Positions 31,632 through 40,831 of a stretch of DNA of 64,000 bases are shown here, in pieces. The stretch is from Actinoplanes sp. SE50/110 (GTDB lineage: Bacteria; Actinomycetota; Actinomycetes; Mycobacteriales; Micromonosporaceae), in assembly GCF_900119315.1 (NCBI RefSeq), contig NZ_LT827010.1:7806001-7870000 (forward strand), written 5' to 3'. The notes beneath the pieces are model-generated. The model made no database searches. It was not told the origin of the DNA and saw only the letters and a list, made by a program, of their open reading frames with translations. Every line of letters starts with the position of its first letter. Within the stretch, counting starts at the first letter, position 1. Both the position numbers and the translations under genes were made by a program.

Positions 31632-32981
31632 TCAGATCCGGTACGCCCAGAGCCGCAGTCCCTCCGGGGAGCGGCAGGCCAGATAGTGCCCGTCCGCGTC
31701 GCAGTCGCCCAGCCGGACCCCGGCCGAGCCCAGCTCGCGGACCGCCGCGTGGCCGGGGACCACGGCGGCGAACGCCTGCCCGCCGTGCCCGTCCCGGCGG
31801 CGCAGCAGCAGCGGCGCGTCGGCCGCCCCGGCCACCGGTGCCGACCAGCCGTCCAGATCGACCGCGGTCGCCCCGGTGTGCGGGTCGGTGAGCCGGACCG
31901 GTTCACCGGAGGCGGCGTCGGTCTCCAGCACGTACCCGGCGCGGATCGCCAGGTCGACGTCCTCCCCGGTCCGCCAGCGGGCCTGCCCGGTGCCCGGATC
32001 GAGCACCCGCAGGTTGCCGTGCCCGCCGTCGCAGAGCACCCCCTGGCAGTCCGCCGGGTCGGCGACCAGATCCGGCACCGGGCGCGACCAGAGCCGCTGC
32101 AGGGTGCGCGCCCGGTACGCCACCTGCCGGCCCGGGTTCTGATAGCTGACCAGGGCGACGTCGCCGAGCAGCGCGCCACCGGCCGGCCCGTGCCCGGACA
32201 ACCGGGGCAGGTCGGCCTGGCGCACCGGCTCGCCGGTCCGCCCGGAGACCAGGCTGAGCCGGGCCGACGAGGTGATCAGCACGGCCGGGTCCGGCCCGGG
32301 CACCTGGTCGACCGTCACCGCGCCGCCCGGCGCGACCGTCCACACGGTGTGCCCGTCGGCCAGGTCCAGGCCGCGGACGTCGGTGCGCAGCGGCGGCTCG
32401 GTGTGCGGCTCGCCGGTCGCCGAGAAGTAGAGCGGGCCCGGGGCGCCGGACGCCTGGTCGTACACCGTGCCGGCGCGGAACACCCGGTCGACCGTGACGC
32501 CGATGCCGCTGCCGGCCAGCACGGTCACCGCGATCGGCGACGACCAGCGGATCCGGCCGGAGGCGGCGTCGACCGCGGTGGTGGCCACCCCGGCGGTCAG
32601 CAGCGCGACGTCACCGGCCGGACGGACGGTCACCGAGGACGGCGGGACCACACCCGGGCCGGCGCCGACCGGGGCGCGGACACTCCACAGCCGCCGCGGC
32701 GGGTCGTCCGTGCTCCAGGCGGTCACCACCGGATCAGCGCCGGCCGTGCCCACCGTGTACACCCGGCCGCCGGCCAGCTCGATCGGCCCGTCCGGGGCGA
32801 GCGGCGAGGTGATCGCGCCGAGATAGCGCCAGCAGATGCCGGCCGCGGGCACGGCGCCACCCAGCACGGTGAGCAGGACCAGGGCAAGCAGGAGGCCGCC
32901 ACGCCGATAGGCGCGGATCGGGGGACGCGCGGCACGCGGCGGGCCGGGCGGGGCGACGCGGTCCAGATCGATCAGGGCCAC
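31632..32981 (-). CDS. Membrane-anchored PQQ-like beta-propeller protein (second of pair)
   Basis: 449 residues. A short cytoplasmic N-terminus containing VALIDLDRVAPPG precedes one membrane helix (LLLALVLLTVLGGAVPAAG, about 29-47). An extracellular propeller follows with repeated blade motifs of the PQQ-like type: VDAASGRIRWSSP, LDLADGHTVWTV, LDPGTGQARWRTG. Blades may number six to eight. Cys in CDGGHG and CDADGHYLACRS could form disulfides. GTG at 32981. The paralogue lies 67 bp upstream in the same direction, implying one transcript. Probably an envelope scaffold; no enzymatic residues recognised. Confidence 0.85.
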   Translation of the reverse strand: MALIDLDRVAPPGPPRAARPPIRAYRRGGLLLALVLLTVLGGAVPAAGICWRYLGAITSPLAPDGPIELAGGRVYTVGTAGADPVVTAWSTDDPPRRLWSVRAPVGAGPGVVPPSSVTVRPAGDVALLTAGVATTAVDAASGRIRWSSPIAVTVLAGSGIGVTVDRVFRAGTVYDQASGAPGPLYFSATGEPHTEPPLRTDVRGLDLADGHTVWTVAPGGAVTVDQVPGPDPAVLITSSARLSLVSGRTGEPVRQADLPRLSGHGPAGGALLGDVALVSYQNPGRQVAYRARTLQRLWSRPVPDLVADPADCQGVLCDGGHGNLRVLDPGTGQARWRTGEDVDLAIRAGYVLETDAASGEPVRLTDPHTGATAVDLDGWSAPVAGAADAPLLLRRRDGHGGQAFAAVVPGHAAVRELGSAGVRLGDCDADGHYLACRSPEGLRLWAYRI

Positions 32982-33048
32982 CGCACACCCTTTCCCCGGT
33001 ACGTCGTGCTTTCACGACTTCCTGATACGGCTTTTCCGGCCCACCGGA

Positions 33049-34356
33049 TCAGCGCGCACCGGCCGTCTCGTCGTAGGACCACACCACCAGTTCACCCGCC
33101 GCGGAACGGCAGACCAGCCGGTCCGGAGCGGCCTCGCACCCGCCGGTGCCGGGCGGCAGGCCGGCGATCGTGCGCAACCGCCCGCCGACCGGGTCGGCGA
33201 CCGCGACCATGGTACGCGCGCCGTCCGGCACCGCCCGGATGACGAGCAGGCGGCCGGCCCGATTCGCCCCGGCCAGCGGACGCCATCCGGTCAGGTCGGT
33301 CAGCACCCGGCCGGTCGCGCTGTCCACCAGGGCGGCCGGCAGCGCGCCGTCGGCCTCCCGGTAGGCGAGCAGGCTGGTGCCCCGCTGCTCGACCGCCTGC
33401 CAGCCGCGCTGCGCCCACCGCTGGTCCCCGGTGGCCGGGTCGACGGCGCGCACCCCGCCCCCACCGAGCAGACAGGCCAGCAAACCGCACGGGCGGACAT
33501 CGAGGGTGCCGTCGGCCTCCTCGGTCCACAGCGGGCGCAGGGTGAGCGGGTCGTACGCGGAGACCTCCATCCCGGAGACGCCCGGATGCCGCAGCAGCAC
33601 CGTGCCGCCGGCCACCACCGGGTTGTCCGGGCCGTAGTTCGCCGACGGCAGCTCCCGGGTGGCCAGCACCCGGCCGTCCGCCACGTCGTGCAGGACCGCC
33701 GTGCGGTCGTCGCGGACCACCAGCATCCGGGCGCCGGCGTCGGACGGGCCGGGCACCCCGAGAACCACCGCGGTGGACGGCACGCGGACCCGCCAGCGGG
33801 TGTCCCCGGTGAGCGTGTCCAGCACCTCGATCAAACCCTGCACCCGGCGGCCGCTGCCGGACAGGCTCCGGGTGCCGGTCACCGCGATCAGCGCGTCACT
33901 GCCCGCGAAGGTGATCACGCTGCGCGGATTGACCCACTGCCGCTCGCCGGTGGCCAGCGAGATCGCGGTGGTGCCGGCCGCCGCGCCGCCGATGGTCCAC
34001 GGCTGCATGAGCAGCATCCCGTCGCCGGTGCGCAGCCGCAGGACCGGGGTGGACCGGCCGGCCCGCCAGCTCAGCGCCCCGGAGGTCAGGTCGTAGGCGG
34101 TGACCACGTCGCCGGTCTGGGTGACCAGGCGGCCGGCCGCGGTGATCAGATACGGATCGGCCGGGCCCATCGGGATCCGCAGCAGCGGGGTGAACGGGGG
34201 TTTCGGCGGGGCGGCCGAGGCGCTGGAGCTGATCAGCAGCAGCAGGGCGAGCAGCACCGGGGCGAACCACTGCGGGACGGTGGCCCGCCGGGGTCGCTCG
34301 TAGGACTCCGGAACCCCCCGGTCGAGACCGAGGTCGATGACCGTCTCCGCACCCAT
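33049..34356 (-). CDS. Membrane-anchored PQQ-like beta-propeller protein (first of pair)
   Basis: 435 residues with the same plan as the next gene: cytoplasmic N-terminus with VIDLGLDRG, one helix (WFAPVLLALLLLISSSASA), then propeller blades YDLTSGALSWRAG, LDTLTGDTRWRVRV, YDPLTLRPLWTEE and VDPATGDQRWAQRG. It ends in RLVCRSAAGELVVWSYDE, parallel to the paralogue's LACRSPEGLRLWAY. The pair likely arose by tandem duplication. TTATCT seven bases before the ATG suggests a leaderless transcript. Function unknown. Confidence 0.85.
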   Translation of the reverse strand: MGAETVIDLGLDRGVPESYERPRRATVPQWFAPVLLALLLLISSSASAAPPKPPFTPLLRIPMGPADPYLITAAGRLVTQTGDVVTAYDLTSGALSWRAGRSTPVLRLRTGDGMLLMQPWTIGGAAAGTTAISLATGERQWVNPRSVITFAGSDALIAVTGTRSLSGSGRRVQGLIEVLDTLTGDTRWRVRVPSTAVVLGVPGPSDAGARMLVVRDDRTAVLHDVADGRVLATRELPSANYGPDNPVVAGGTVLLRHPGVSGMEVSAYDPLTLRPLWTEEADGTLDVRPCGLLACLLGGGGVRAVDPATGDQRWAQRGWQAVEQRGTSLLAYREADGALPAALVDSATGRVLTDLTGWRPLAGANRAGRLLVIRAVPDGARTMVAVADPVGGRLRTIAGLPPGTGGCEAAPDRLVCRSAAGELVVWSYDETAGAR

Positions 34357-34404
34357 CCGTCAAAGATAACGGTTGAATAACGGAGACGCTCGCCACCGCG
34401 TCGG

Positions 34405-36327
34405 TCAGATCGCCGGGGCCGCCACCGACGTGCCGGCGTCCAGGCCGGACACCCAGCCGGTCACGTCCCGCGCGACGTCCTGCGCGGTCAGACCCAGCGA
34501 GGCGAGGATCTCGGCCCGGGTGCCGTGCGGGTGGAAACCGGCCGGCACGCCGAAATCGCGCAGCGGCACGTGCACCCCGGCGTCGCGCAGCGCGGCGGCC
34601 ACCGCGTCACCGACACCACCGGCGCGGATCCCGTCCTCCAGGGTCACCACCAGGCGGTGCTGGGCGGCCAGGCCGGTCAGCTCGATCGGCACCGGGCGCA
34701 CCCAGCGCGGGTCGACCACGGTCACGCCGTACCCCTGCTCGGCGAGCCGCTCGGCGGCGTCCAGCCCGAGGCCGACGAACGAGCCGACCGCGACCAGCAG
34801 GATGTCCTTCTTCTCCGCCTCGCGCAGCACGTCGACCTGACCGACCCGGCGCACCGCCGGGGTGTCCGCGGCGACCGCACCGGTCGGGAACCGCACGATG
34901 GTCGGGCCGTCGTCGACCGCGACCGCCTCGCGCAGTTCCTCGCGCAGGGTGGCGGCGTCCCGCGGGGCGGCGATGCGCAGGCCGGGGACGGCGCCGAAGA
35001 CACTCATGTCCCAGATGCCGTAGTGGCTGGGGCCGTCCGGCCCGGTGATGCCGGCCCGGTCCAGCACGAAGGTCACCGGCAGCCGATGCATCGCGACGTC
35101 CAGCAGCACCTGGTCGAAAGCGCGGTTCAGGAAGGTGGCGTAGACCGCCACCACCGGGTGCAGGCCGCCCATCGCCAGGCCCGCGGCGCTGGTCGCGGCG
35201 TGCTGCTCGGCGATGCCCACGTCGTACGCCCGGTCGGGGTACTTCTTGGCGAGAGCGGCGATGCCGGTCGGCTCGGCCATGGCGGCCGTGATGCCCACCA
35301 CGTCGGGGCGTTCGTCGGCGATCTTCACCAGCTCCTCGGCGAAGACCTTGGTCCACTTGAGCGACGGCTTGGCGGTGAGCGCGCCGGTCTGCGGGTCGAA
35401 GGCGCCCGGGCCGTGCAGGCAGTCCGCCTCGTCCTGCTCGGCGGGACGGTAGCCGTAGCCCTTGCGGGTCACCGCGTGCACGATCACCGGCGCGTTGAAC
35501 CCCTTGGCCCGGCGCAGCGCGGACTCCATCGCCTGCTGGTCGTGACCGTCGACCGGCCCGATGTACTTCAGGCCGAGGTCCTCGAACATCGGCTGCGGGC
35601 TGACCGCGTCCTTGATCCCGCGCTTGACCGCGTGCAGCACCTCGAAGACCGGCTTTCCGACCAGCGGGGTCGAGCCGAGCGCGTCCTTGACCAGGTCGAG
35701 CACCTTCTCGTAGCCGGGGTTGAGCCGCAGCGTGGAGAGGTGGTCGGCCAGGCCGCCGATCGTCGGCGCGTACGACCGACCGTTGTCGTTGACGACGATG
35801 ACCAGCCTGTTCTTCGTGGCGGCGATGTTGTTGAGCGCCTCCCAGCACATGCCGCCGGTGAGCGCGCCGTCGCCGACCACGGCCACCACGTGCCGGTCCT
35901 CGCCGCGCAGCGCGAACGCCTTGGCCAGGCCGTCGGCGTAGGACAACGCGGTGGAGGCGTGCGAGTTCTCGATGAGGTCGTGCTCGCTCTCCGCCTGGCT
36001 CGGGTAGCCGGTCAGGCCACCCCGCTGGCGGAGCAGGTCGAAACCGTCCTGCCGGCCGGTGACGATCTTGTGCACGTACGCCTGGTGGCCGGTGTCGAAG
36101 AGGATCTTGTCGCGCGGCGAGTCGAAGACCCGGTGCATGGCGAGGGTCATCTCGACCACGCCCAGGTTCGGTCCGAGGTGCCCCCCGGTCTTCGACACCT
36201 TGGCCACGAGGAAGTCACGGATCTCGGCCGCGAGCAGGGTCAGCTGCTCCGCGGACAGTCGCTTGAGAGCACCGGGACCGGTGACGCTCGCCAGCAGGCC
36301 GGCCGGGGTCGAAGGGGAGTCGCTCAT
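34405..36327 (-). CDS. dxs: 1-deoxy-D-xylulose-5-phosphate synthase
   Basis: First enzyme of the MEP isoprenoid pathway: condenses pyruvate and glyceraldehyde 3-phosphate using thiamine diphosphate. 640 residues, normal length. Segments are TGGHLGPNLGVVE, FDTGHQAYVHKIVTGR, SHASTALSYADGLAKA, the ThDP motif VVGDGALTGGMCWEALNN, VNDNGRSYAPTIGG, GPVDGHD, and in the pyrimidine domain DVGIAEQHAATSAAGLA and DRAGITGPDGPSHYG. ATG 36327 is chosen at the usual N-terminus. TAGACT eight bases upstream suggests a leaderless message. M. tuberculosis dxs1 is in the same neighbourhood. Confidence 0.97.
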   Translation of the reverse strand: MSDSPSTPAGLLASVTGPGALKRLSAEQLTLLAAEIRDFLVAKVSKTGGHLGPNLGVVEMTLAMHRVFDSPRDKILFDTGHQAYVHKIVTGRQDGFDLLRQRGGLTGYPSQAESEHDLIENSHASTALSYADGLAKAFALRGEDRHVVAVVGDGALTGGMCWEALNNIAATKNRLVIVVNDNGRSYAPTIGGLADHLSTLRLNPGYEKVLDLVKDALGSTPLVGKPVFEVLHAVKRGIKDAVSPQPMFEDLGLKYIGPVDGHDQQAMESALRRAKGFNAPVIVHAVTRKGYGYRPAEQDEADCLHGPGAFDPQTGALTAKPSLKWTKVFAEELVKIADERPDVVGITAAMAEPTGIAALAKKYPDRAYDVGIAEQHAATSAAGLAMGGLHPVVAVYATFLNRAFDQVLLDVAMHRLPVTFVLDRAGITGPDGPSHYGIWDMSVFGAVPGLRIAAPRDAATLREELREAVAVDDGPTIVRFPTGAVAADTPAVRRVGQVDVLREAEKKDILLVAVGSFVGLGLDAAERLAEQGYGVTVVDPRWVRPVPIELTGLAAQHRLVVTLEDGIRAGGVGDAVAAALRDAGVHVPLRDFGVPAGFHPHGTRAEILASLGLTAQDVARDVTGWVSGLDAGTSVAAPAI

Positions 36328-36476
36328 GAGGGAGGAGTCTATCGGGGTGGCGCCTGCGCGCGACCTGGAGCGAACGGTCAGCCCCGATTCCTCCACAGCA
36401 CCTGCACATTCCCCGTTCGGCTGGAGGTCCGGCACTGAGCTGTGATTCAGTTCACAGACAGGGGTAAGATCAATGC

Positions 36477-37880
36477 ATGTCCGTCGATGCCCCCGCTCCG
36501 CGGCGCCGGGACCGCAGCCACCTCCTCTATCTCTGCGTGCTCCTCGCGATGGCCCTGGGCATCGCGGTGGGCTTCGCCTTCCCCGACTTCGCGGTCAAGC
36601 TGAAGCCGCTCGGCACCGGATTCGTCGGCCTGATCCGGATGATGATCGCCCCGGTGATCTTCTGCACGCTGGTGCTCGGCGTCGGCTCGATCCGGCGCGC
36701 CGCCCAGGTGGGCCGGGTCGGCGGGCTGGCCCTCGGCTACTTCCTGATCATGTCCACCGTCGCGCTGACGATCGGCCTGATCGTCGGCAACATCCTGCAC
36801 CCCGGCGCCGGCCTGCACCTGAGCCAGGAACTCGCCAAGACCGGCACCGCCCAGGTGAGCAGAACGGCCGAGGGCGGCGTCGACTTCGTCCTCGGGATCA
36901 TCCCGGACACCCTGATCTCCGCGCTGACCAGCACCCAGGTGCTGCAGACCCTGCTGGTGGCGCTGCTCGTCGGATTCGCCGTGCAGTCGCTGGGCGCCCG
37001 CGGCGAACCGGTGATCGCCGCGGTGGCGCTGGCCCAGCGGGTCGTCTTCAGGATCCTCGCGATGATCATGTGGCTGGCCCCGATCGGCGCGTTCGGGGCG
37101 ATGGCCGCCCTGGTCGGCGCCACCGGCTTCGCCGCGCTCAAGAGCCTCGCCGCGATCATGGTCGGCTTCTACGTGACCTGCGCGATCTTCGTCTTCCTGG
37201 TGCTCGGGCTGCTGCTGCGGCTGGTCGCCGGAGTGTCGATCGGGCGGCTGCTGCGCTACCTGGCCCGCGAATTCCTGCTCATCCTGTCCACCTCGTCGTC
37301 CGAATCGGCGCTGCCCCGGCTGATCGCCAAAATGGGGCACCTCGGGGTGAGCCGCCCGGTGGTCGGCATCGTGGTGCCCACCGGATACTCGTTCAACCTG
37401 GACGGCACCGCGATCTACCTGACCATGGCGTCCCTGTTCATCGCCGACGCCCTCGACCGGCCGCTCTCCATCGGCCAGCAGATCGGCCTGCTGCTTTTCA
37501 TGATCGTCGCGTCCAAGGGCGCCGCCGGCGTCACCGGCGCCGGCCTCGCCACGCTGGCCGGCGGCCTGCAGAGCCACCGGCCCGACCTGGTTCCCGGCGT
37601 CGGCCTGATCGTCGGCATCGACCGCCTGATGTCCGAGGCGAGGGCCCTCACCAACTTCGCCGGCAACGCGGTGGCCACCATCCTCATCGGCACCTGGACC
37701 CACGAGATCGACCGCGACCAGGCGGCCCGGGTGCTGTCCGGCGAAGCGCCGTTCGACGAATCCACCTTCGACGACGACCCGCACGCCGGCGGCACCCCAC
37801 CACCCGCCGTCGACGCCGCCTCCCCCGCTTCCGCTTCCGCTCCGCCTTCGCCGCTCGCCGGCCCTCCGACCGCCCTGTGA
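36477..37880 (+). CDS. dctA: Dicarboxylate/amino acid:cation symporter (DAACS family)
   Basis: 467 residues with about eight helices and the two re-entrant loops of the family. The substrate-binding signatures are LSTSSSESALPRLI (serine-rich hairpin), PTGYSFNLDGTAIYLT and the NFAGNAVATILIG near the end. It should import C4-dicarboxylates or acidic amino acids with protons or sodium. The C-terminus (FDDDPHAGGTPPP onward) is a disordered Pro/Ala tail. ATG 36477 with TAAGAT at 36465-36470 suggests a leaderless start. dctA is by similarity; substrate is not proven. Confidence 0.92.
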   Translation: MSVDAPAPRRRDRSHLLYLCVLLAMALGIAVGFAFPDFAVKLKPLGTGFVGLIRMMIAPVIFCTLVLGVGSIRRAAQVGRVGGLALGYFLIMSTVALTIGLIVGNILHPGAGLHLSQELAKTGTAQVSRTAEGGVDFVLGIIPDTLISALTSTQVLQTLLVALLVGFAVQSLGARGEPVIAAVALAQRVVFRILAMIMWLAPIGAFGAMAALVGATGFAALKSLAAIMVGFYVTCAIFVFLVLGLLLRLVAGVSIGRLLRYLAREFLLILSTSSSESALPRLIAKMGHLGVSRPVVGIVVPTGYSFNLDGTAIYLTMASLFIADALDRPLSIGQQIGLLLFMIVASKGAAGVTGAGLATLAGGLQSHRPDLVPGVGLIVGIDRLMSEARALTNFAGNAVATILIGTWTHEIDRDQAARVLSGEAPFDESTFDDDPHAGGTPPPAVDAASPASASAPPSPLAGPPTAL

Positions 37881-37934
37881 CCGCCGACGACGGCCGCCTC
37901 GCACGGCCCACAGCCGCCGGGCCGGGCACCGTCG

Positions 37935-38065
37935 CGCCCCCACCACCGCCGCGCGTCCCACCACCGCCGCGCGTCCCACCACCGCCGTGCGCGGCCCACC
38001 ACCGCGCACGTCCCACCGCCGCGCGCGATCCACCGCCGCGCGCGATCCACCGCCGCGCGTTCGCA
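37935..38065. repeat. 18-bp class GC-rich repeats (CCGCGCGTCCCACCACCG)
   Basis: GCGCGTCCCACCACCGCC occurs at 37951 and 37969 (18-bp step) and decays to the right into ATCCACCGCCGCGCGCG units. It occupies most of the 339-bp gap between dctA and folD. The remainder up to 38219 has only the folD ribosome-binding region; I see no gene. Confidence 0.65.
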
Positions 38066-38219
38066 CCGGCTGTCGAATGACCCCGCCGCTTCACCGGGAC
38101 CGCGGATCCGGCATCCTGGAGGCAAGCAGCGACTGGCGGCACGAGGATGGTCCGAACCATCGGGGAGCTCGTCACGGGAGTCGACCGCCTGGGCTCCCCG
38201 GCCGAGGAGCATGAGGAAC

Positions 38220-39092
38220 ATGACCACCGAGACAACCGGCGCCCGCCTCCTGCCCGGCGCGCCCGTCGCCGAGGCCGTCCTGGCCGACGTCCGCGACCGG
38301 GTCGCCAAGCTCAAGGAGCGCGGCATCCAGCCCAGCCTGGCCACCATCCTGGTCGGCGACGACGACGCCAGCGCCGGATACATCCGGATCAAGCAGAAGC
38401 AGGCCGCCGAGCTGGGCTTCGAGTCCCCGCACCGGCATCTTTCCGGCGACGTCACCCAGGCCGACCTGCTCCAGGTCATCGCCGAGTTCAACGACGACAA
38501 GAGCGTGCACGGCGTCCTGATCCAGTATCCGATCCCGGCCCACCTCGACTACGACGCCGCCCTGCAGACCCTCGACCCGGACAAGGACGTCGACGGGATG
38601 CACCCGCTCAACATGGGCCGTCTCGCGGTCGGCCTGCCCGGCCCGCTCCCCTGCACCCCGGCCGGGATCGAGGCGCTGCTCGCCCACCACGGCGTCGAGG
38701 TCGCCGGCCGTGAGGTGGTCATCCTGGGCCGCGGCGCCACCCTGGGCCGCCCGCTCGCCATGCTGCTGGCGCAGAAGCGGCCCACCGCGAACGCCGCCGT
38801 CACCGTCGTGCACACCGGTGTGAAGGACTGGCCGCGCTACACCAGGCGCGCCGAGATCCTGATCGCCGCGGTCGGCGTCCCGCACATCATCCAGCCGGAG
38901 CACGTGAAGCCGGGCGCCACGGTGATCGGCGCGGGCGTCCGCTACGAGGGCCGCCGCCTGCTCCCGGACGTCGACGAGTCCTGCGCCGAGGTCGCCGGCG
39001 CGATCACCCCCCGGGTCGGCGGCGTCGGCCCCACCACGGTGGCCATGCTGTTCCGCAACGCTGTCGCCGCGGCCGAGCGCGCCAACCCCTGA
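38220..39092 (+). CDS. folD: Methylenetetrahydrofolate dehydrogenase / cyclohydrolase
   Basis: Interconverts methylene-, methenyl- and formyl-tetrahydrofolate, supplying one-carbon units including those for ThyA. 290 residues. The catalytic Lys is in SAGYIRIKQKQAAELG, with QYPIPAHLD, DKDVDGMHPLNMGRL and PCTPAGIEALL. The NADP site is VVILGRGATLGRPLAMLL. ATG 38220 is preferred because GAGGAG lies 10 bases upstream; an in-frame ATG at 38211 would sit one base from it. Confidence 0.95.
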   Translation: MTTETTGARLLPGAPVAEAVLADVRDRVAKLKERGIQPSLATILVGDDDASAGYIRIKQKQAAELGFESPHRHLSGDVTQADLLQVIAEFNDDKSVHGVLIQYPIPAHLDYDAALQTLDPDKDVDGMHPLNMGRLAVGLPGPLPCTPAGIEALLAHHGVEVAGREVVILGRGATLGRPLAMLLAQKRPTANAAVTVVHTGVKDWPRYTRRAEILIAAVGVPHIIQPEHVKPGATVIGAGVRYEGRRLLPDVDESCAEVAGAITPRVGGVGPTTVAMLFRNAVAAAERANP

Positions 39093-39269
39093 CCCCGGTC
39101 ACGGCCGGCCCACGCGGTCGGCACCGCGCCCGGAGACGACCGTGAGCGCCGGTCCGCGCCGGAGCGGCGGCTCACGCGGGACCACGCCGCCGGCCCCGGT
39201 TCCTCCGCCGGCCTCCGGTCGTCACCACGCCCCGAGGCGACACCGGGAGCCGGCCGGCGAAGGGGAACC

Positions 39270-39460
39270 GGCCGGCCGCCGGGAACCAGGCCGTGCGACG
39301 GCGCCGGCAAAGGGCGGTCCCGCCGCCCGCCGGGAACCAGGCCATCCGGCGGCGCCGGCAAAGGGCGGCCCTGCCGGCCGCCGGGAACCAGGCCATCCGG
39401 CGGCGCGGCAAAGGGCGGTCCCGCCGGCCGCCGGGAACCAGGCGGTCCGGCGGTGCCGGC
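39270..39460. repeat. 51-bp tandem array between folD and the RNA methyltransferase
   Basis: GGGAACCAGG recurs at 39281, 39332, 39383 and 39433 (steps 51, 51, 50). Units are rich in GCCGGC and contain AAAGGGCGGYCC. The period equals that of the array near 6.8 kb, though the sequence differs. The 455-bp gap holds nothing else I can identify. Confidence 0.8.
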
Positions 39461-39547
39461 GAGGGGCCGGGCAGTCCGACCCGGCAGCACGAGTGACGGC
39501 GCGCCGGGAGGGTCGGGGACGGCGAGCGGGACGAGCCGGCCGGGCGG

Positions 39548-40831
39548 TCAGGCGGGCAGGAGCAGGGCGACGCACTCGACATGCTGGGTCATCGGGAAGC
39601 AGTCGAAGGCGCGCAGCTCGGCCAGCTCCCAGCCCAGCGAGCGGAACGTCTTCACGTCCCGGGCCAGCGCCGCCGGGTCGCAGGCGACGTAGGCGATCGC
39701 CCGGGGGGAGGCGGCGGCCAGGCCGTGGACGACCTTGGCGCCGGCGCCGGACCGCGGTGGGTCCAGGATCACCAGGTCGACAGGCCCGGTGATCCGGCGG
39801 CGGGTCAGCGCGGTCTCGACGGTGGCCTGGACCACCTCGACGGACGGCAGGTCGGCCAGGGCGCGGCGGGCCGCCTCGACGCCGAGCGCGGACGACTCGA
39901 CGATGGTGGTGCGGGCGCCGGTCCGGGCGGCCACGGCGGCCGCGAACAGGCCCGCCCCGCCGTACAGGTCCCAGGCGGTCTCGCCCGGAGCCGGCCGGAG
40001 CATGTCCAGCACCGCCGTGGTAAGGGTGGCCGCTGCTTCCGGGTGGACCTGCCAGAACGAGTCGGGCGCCAGGTCCCAGCGGCGGCCGCCGGCCACCTCG
40101 GTGACCCGTTCCGGCCCGGTGAGACGGACCAGTCCGGCGCCGCCGGCAGCCTCGGTGGGGTCGCCGAAGGCGGTCGGGTCGCCGGAGGTCGCGGCCGGGC
40201 GTTGCTGGGTGACGACGTCGCCGCCGGTGGTGGCGACCGCCTGCAGCGCGGCCGCGTCCGGCCACGGGTGGGCGAGCAGGTCGAGTTCCTGGATGGCCGG
40301 GTGGGCGATCAGGCACCGGTCGATCGGCACTACCTGGTGTGACCGGTGCTGGAGCAGCCCGGGTCGGCCGGCGGCGTCGACCGCGTACCGCACTCGGCTG
40401 CGCCAGTGGAGGAGGCCGCCGGGGAGGGGTTCCACGCGGACGAAATCGTCGTCGGTGTGCAGGTTCGCCATCCGGGCCAGCTGTTCGCGGACGATCTGCG
40501 TCTTCCAACGCAGCTGGGCGTCGCCGGAGACGTGCTGCAGATCACATCCGCCGCAGCCGCCGGGGTGGGCGTACGGGCACGGCGGGGTGACCCGGTCCGG
40601 CGACGCCTCGTGGATCTCGACGGCGTCGGCGCGCAGGTATCCGCGGTGCCGTTCGGTGATCTCCGCGGTGACCCGTTCGCCGGGCAGCGCGTGCCGGACG
40701 AACACCACCCGGCCGTGCGGGCCGCCGAAACGGGCCACGCAGTGCCCGCCGTGCGCCGGCGCCCCCACGGTCAGCTCGATCCGGTCGCCCTCGACAAGAT
40801 CATCAGCGGGTGAGACGACGGGCGACGTCAC
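39548..40831 (-). CDS. TRAM-domain class I SAM RNA methyltransferase (TrmA/RlmD/RumA family)
   Basis: 427 residues. The N-terminal TRAM domain (IELTVGAPAHGGHCVARFGG, FVRHALPGERV) binds RNA. A Cys cluster CPYAHPGGCGGCDLQH is the iron-sulfur motif of RlmD-type uridine-C5 methyltransferases. The SAM domain has WDLYGGAGLFAAAVA, LVILDPPRSGAG and YVACDPAALARD. The nucleophilic Cys region TQHVECVALL is at the C-terminus. Predicted to make m5U in rRNA or tRNA; the exact target is uncertain. GTG 40831 follows GAGGAG and overlaps the permease stop by 4 bases. Homologous to the M. tuberculosis Rv2689c position. Confidence 0.92.
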   Translation of the reverse strand: MTSPVVSPADDLVEGDRIELTVGAPAHGGHCVARFGGPHGRVVFVRHALPGERVTAEITERHRGYLRADAVEIHEASPDRVTPPCPYAHPGGCGGCDLQHVSGDAQLRWKTQIVREQLARMANLHTDDDFVRVEPLPGGLLHWRSRVRYAVDAAGRPGLLQHRSHQVVPIDRCLIAHPAIQELDLLAHPWPDAAALQAVATTGGDVVTQQRPAATSGDPTAFGDPTEAAGGAGLVRLTGPERVTEVAGGRRWDLAPDSFWQVHPEAAATLTTAVLDMLRPAPGETAWDLYGGAGLFAAAVAARTGARTTIVESSALGVEAARRALADLPSVEVVQATVETALTRRRITGPVDLVILDPPRSGAGAKVVHGLAAASPRAIAYVACDPAALARDVKTFRSLGWELAELRAFDCFPMTQHVECVALLLPA

